From: an uncultured Sphingomonas sp.
Lineage (GTDB): Bacteria; Pseudomonadota; Alphaproteobacteria; Sphingomonadales; Sphingomonadaceae
Assembly (NCBI GenBank): GCA_913777325.1
Contig: CAJYSA010000117.1
Span: 1 to 32,894 of the forward strand
Direction: 5' to 3'
Length of the DNA: 32,894 nt
This document shows positions 30,701-32,894 of the stretch, piece after piece. Each line of letters begins with the position of its first letter. The stretch's first letter is position 1. The notes under the pieces were generated by a model. That model did not search any database. It was not told the DNA's origin and saw nothing but the letters and a program-made list of their open reading frames with translations. The position numbers and the translations under genes are program-made.

Positions 30701-31285
30701 TCAGCCGACCGTCACGACGGTGTCGGAATTGAACGTGTATTCGGGCACCGTCAGGTTTTTCGGCGCCGGCCCCTGCCGGATGCGCGCCGCGGTGTCATAG
30801 GCCGAGCCGTGGCACGGGCAGAAATAGCCGCCGAACGGCCCCTTGTTCTCGCCCTCGCCCGCGCCCAGCGGCACGCAGCCGAGGTGGGTGCAGACGCCCA
30901 GCGTGATGAGCCAGTTCTTCTTGCCCGCCTTGGTCCGCTCCTCCAGCGTCTGCGGATCGCGCAGTTCGCCGAGCGGCACCGCATCGGCCTCCGCGATTTC
31001 CTTCGGCGTCAGATTGCGGACGAACAGCGGCTGCTTGCGGAAGCTGGCCTTGATCGCCTGACCGGGCGCGATCTTCGAAATGTCGATCTCGGTGGTGGAC
31101 AGCGCCAGCACGTCGGCGGACGGGTTCATCTGGTTGATGAGCGGCAGGACGATCGCGACCGCGCCCACGCCCGCGAACGACACCGCGGCGATGTTGATGA
31201 AATCGCGGCGGCGCGGATCATGCGTCGCCTCGTGGTAGGGCGCGGGATCTTCGCCGAGGGGGATTTCCTGCTCTGCCATCGCCAT
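30701..31285 (-). CDS. petA: Rieske iron-sulfur subunit of the bc1 complex
   Basis: A 194-residue ubiquinol-oxidising subunit. The 2Fe-2S ligands are C132 and H134 (CTHLGC) and C156 and H159 (CPCHGS), with C137-C158 as the stabilising disulfide. The N-terminal anchor starts with a Tat-type motif RRRDFIN (25-31) followed by a hydrophobic helix, as expected of bacterial Rieske proteins exported folded; the window also encodes TatABC. ATG 31285 has GAGG 10 bases upstream; ATG 31279 is a close alternative. First gene of petABC. Confidence 0.95.
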   Translation of the reverse strand: MAMAEQEIPLGEDPAPYHEATHDPRRRDFINIAAVSFAGVGAVAIVLPLINQMNPSADVLALSTTEIDISKIAPGQAIKASFRKQPLFVRNLTPKEIAEADAVPLGELRDPQTLEERTKAGKKNWLITLGVCTHLGCVPLGAGEGENKGPFGGYFCPCHGSAYDTAARIRQGPAPKNLTVPEYTFNSDTVVTVG

Positions 31286-31393
31286 TCGCGTCACACCTCT
31301 GCCCGTTCCTCTGTCCGGCGGGTGGCTGATGCCGCGTGCGACATTGTTGCTCCCCGCCTGTGGCCTGCCCGTCCCCACGGCGGCCTTTCCGGC

Positions 31394-31423
31394 CTGATAG
31401 CCGTGCCCTCGCCGCTTTGCCAA
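31394..31423 (-). promoter_or_regulatory. candidate sigma-70 promoter of petABC
   Basis: On the minus strand TTGGCA (31423-31418), an 18-base spacer and TATCAG (31399-31394) resemble -35 and -10 boxes, with a leader of about 100 bases before petA. Five and four of six bases match the consensus. It is in the divergent gap with trmL. Confidence 0.3.
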
Positions 31424-31453
31424 CAGCATTTTGCGTGGCTAAGGGCGGGCGCC

Positions 31454-31906
31454 ATGCGGATCGCGCTCTATCAGCCGGACATCGCGGGCAACGTCGGCAC
31501 GCTGTTGCGGCTGGGCGCGTGCCTGGACGTGGCGATCGACCTGATCGAGCCGATGGGGTTTCCGTGGAGCGATCGGGCGCTGGCGCGGTCCGGGATGGAC
31601 TACGCCGGACAGGTGGAGGTGCGCCGTCACGCCGATTGGGCGGCGTTCCTGGCCACGGTGCGCGGGCGGATCGTGCTGGCGACCACCACCGGCGCGGTGC
31701 CGTTGCCGGAGGCGCGGTTCGCGCCGGGTGACGTTTTGTTGCTGGGCAGCGAGGGCGCGGGCGTGCCGGCGGCGGTCCACGATCGTGCCGACCTGCGCGT
31801 GCGCGTGCCGATGCGCGCCGGGCTGCGCTCGCTCAACGTCGCGGTGGCGGGGGCGATGCTGCTGGGCGAGGCGCTGCGCCAGACGGAGGGCTGGCCGCCG
31901 GGGTGA
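31454..31906 (+). CDS. trmL: tRNA (cytidine/uridine-34-2'-O)-methyltransferase TrmL
   Basis: A 150-residue SPOUT methyltransferase that 2'-O-methylates the wobble base of certain tRNA-Leu species using SAM. Motifs: IALYQPDIAGNVGTLLRLGA at the N-terminus (shown in part, ALYQPDIAGNVGT), then IEPMGFPWSDRALARSGMDY and the knot LLLGSEGAGVP followed by VPMRAGLRSLNVAVAGAM. ATG 31454 gives the family start; the frame is also open through the antisense of petA. The 3' end overlaps the convergent gene by 74 bases. Confidence 0.94.
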   Translation: MRIALYQPDIAGNVGTLLRLGACLDVAIDLIEPMGFPWSDRALARSGMDYAGQVEVRRHADWAAFLATVRGRIVLATTTGAVPLPEARFAPGDVLLLGSEGAGVPAAVHDRADLRVRVPMRAGLRSLNVAVAGAMLLGEALRQTEGWPPG

Positions 31907-32609
31907 CCCGCGCGATCGCCGCCAGGACGTGCGCGAGCAAGCCGTCGCTGTCGTGGTGCAGATTGTGGCCGCCCGGCATCGCGATGATCCGCGCGCCGGG
32001 CACCCGCAGCAGGGGGCACAGGCTGTCATCCTCTTCCTGCCCGTAGATGCAGGTGAGTGGCGCCCAGGTGAGCGTGTTGCCGGTGCCCTTACCCAGGCTG
32101 TCCGGGGTGCCGCGATAGACCCACCCGGTGGGATCGGCGCGATAGAATACGGTGTCGCCCGGCAGGATCAGCACGATCCCGGCGACGTGGCGGCGCAGAT
32201 CGGCGGGCAGATGCGCCAGCCCGGTCTGGACGATATCGGCGCCATAGGACTGCCCCATCACCACCACCCGGTCGCGCCCGGTGCGCGCCATCGCGGTGCG
32301 CACCGCATCGGCGATGAAGGCGTCCACCTCCGCGCGGGTGCGACGGGTGCGGAACACGACCGGCGAGGAGACGCCGACGACCGGGATGTGATGCTCGGTC
32401 AGCCCGCGCGAGGTGGATGCGCCCAGCAGGAAGCGCAGCCCCATGTCGCCCGAGACGTTGACGACCGCGATCGGGCGCGCGGGCGGTGCCGCCGGGTAGA
32501 CGTGATAGGGATCGCGGTCGAAATAGCCCGCCGCCGCCACCGCCGCGCAGACGAAGGCGGAGCTGACCGCGCTGACGCGCACCCCGCGCCAGAAGGATTT
32601 GGCGTTCAT
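31833..32609 (-). CDS. VirJ/AcvB-like alpha/beta hydrolase
   Basis: A 258-residue exported hydrolase. A signal peptide or N-terminal anchor (VSAVSSAFVCAAVAAAGYF) is followed by the VirJ core: VNVSGDMGLRF (family sVSGDGGW-like motif), nucleophile S121 in VVMGQSYGAD, and a likely catalytic His215 in MPGGHNLHHD. In Agrobacterium the related AcvB/VirJ proteins act in the periplasm, and AcvB hydrolyses lysyl-phosphatidylglycerol; a membrane-lipid role is therefore possible here. No type IV secretion genes are near. The last 24 residues are a Pro/Ala/Arg tail encoded entirely over the antisense of trmL, so the original stop was probably upstream of 31906. It is divergent from hemF by 53 bases. Confidence 0.85.
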   Translation of the reverse strand: MNAKSFWRGVRVSAVSSAFVCAAVAAAGYFDRDPYHVYPAAPPARPIAVVNVSGDMGLRFLLGASTSRGLTEHHIPVVGVSSPVVFRTRRTRAEVDAFIADAVRTAMARTGRDRVVVMGQSYGADIVQTGLAHLPADLRRHVAGIVLILPGDTVFYRADPTGWVYRGTPDSLGKGTGNTLTWAPLTCIYGQEEDDSLCPLLRVPGARIIAMPGGHNLHHDSDGLLAHVLAAIARVTPAASPPSGAAPRPAASPPPPRR

Positions 32610-32662
32610 GATCCATGCTGTGCCACCCCGGCCACGCCTTGGCCAGCGCGCGGCGAACGCCT

Positions 32663-32894
32663 ATGGCCGGCGCCATGATGACGCTGGATGACGAACAGGC
32701 CGCCGCGCGCGCCTGGTTCGAGGAGTTGCGCGACCGGATCTGCGCCGAGTTCGAGGCGATCGAGCGCGAGGCGGGGTCCGACGCGCGGTTCGACTATACG
32801 CCGTGGGACCGTGCGGACCCCAGCGGCACGCCGGGCGGCGGCGGGGTGCGCGGCGTGATGAAGGGCCGCGTGTTCGAAAAGGTGGGGGTGAACG
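32663..32894 (+). CDS. hemF: oxygen-dependent coproporphyrinogen III oxidase, N-terminal part
   Basis: The first 77 codons, cut by the window end. The visible part matches the family N-terminus: [17 protein letters not shown], the TPWDRAD stretch and then [20 protein letters not shown], which aligns with the conserved GGGG-x-R...G-x-V-F-E-K-x-G-V-N segment. The enzyme oxidatively decarboxylates coproporphyrinogen III in heme synthesis, which fits the nearby bc1 genes only in a general way. Starts at 32663, 32675 and 32678 are all in frame; none has an obvious ribosome-binding site. Confidence 0.92.
   Translation, partial: MAGAMMTLDDEQAAARAWFEELRDRICAEFEAIEREAGSDARFDYTPWDRADPSGTPGGGGVRGVMKGRVFEKVGVN

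Overview
The window is high-GC alphaproteobacterial chromosome, almost certainly from a sphingomonad (Sphingomonas or a close relative). The strongest evidence is a serine palmitoyltransferase that matches the known Sphingomonas enzyme motif for motif, preceded by a dedicated acyl carrier protein and a ceramide-reductase-like SDR. A complete PhyR-NepR-EcfG general stress response locus with a PhyP-type histidine-kinase-like protein agrees with this. Genes are tightly packed. No gene-free stretch exceeds 300 bases; the longest are 22040-22303 (promoter region between phyR and nepR) and 24065-24317 (terminator plus entericidin promoter). I see no tRNA, rRNA, insertion sequence, prophage or CRISPR array.

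Layout. 1-204: 3' end of an unrecognised gene. 300-782: an AT-richer orphan ORF that looks foreign. 968-3756: obgE, a Uma2-family gene and proB. 3753-6223: sphingolipid block cerR-like SDR, acpR-like ACP and spt, with the SDR translationally coupled to proB. 6271-8181: hybrid CHASE3 sensor kinase. 8265-10555: lptF and lptG, overlapping. 10707-13058: a fatty acid desaturase divergent from a GNAT-fold protein that may be the ceramide synthase. 13123-17349 (minus strand): small secreted protein, outer-membrane-type protein, xthA, erpA, M23 peptidase and bcp. 17328-19973 (minus): glnE.

20013-24452 is the stress-response region: a 59-residue ORF with a weak NepR-like pattern, ecfG, a 45-residue single-TM protein, phyR, and divergently nepR-phyP, followed by an entericidin-type lipoprotein with an EcfG-like promoter. 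24539-27352 (minus) is scpA-scpB-tatA-tatB-tatC. Then come a Tyr/Gly-rich lipoprotein, apt, and the bc1 complex operon (Rieske, cytochrome b, cytochrome c1; 28527-31285, minus). The right end has trmL (+), a VirJ/AcvB-like hydrolase (-) whose 3' end overlaps trmL, and the 5' part of hemF (+).

Themes. Much of the left half concerns the envelope: sphingolipid synthesis, the Lpt permease pair, a desaturase and a candidate N-acyltransferase. Sphingomonads carry glycosphingolipids instead of LPS, so lptFG close to spt invites the idea that Lpt exports glycosphingolipid here. The middle is a textbook sphingomonad general stress response with two small ORFs that deserve attention. Most other genes are ordinary housekeeping.
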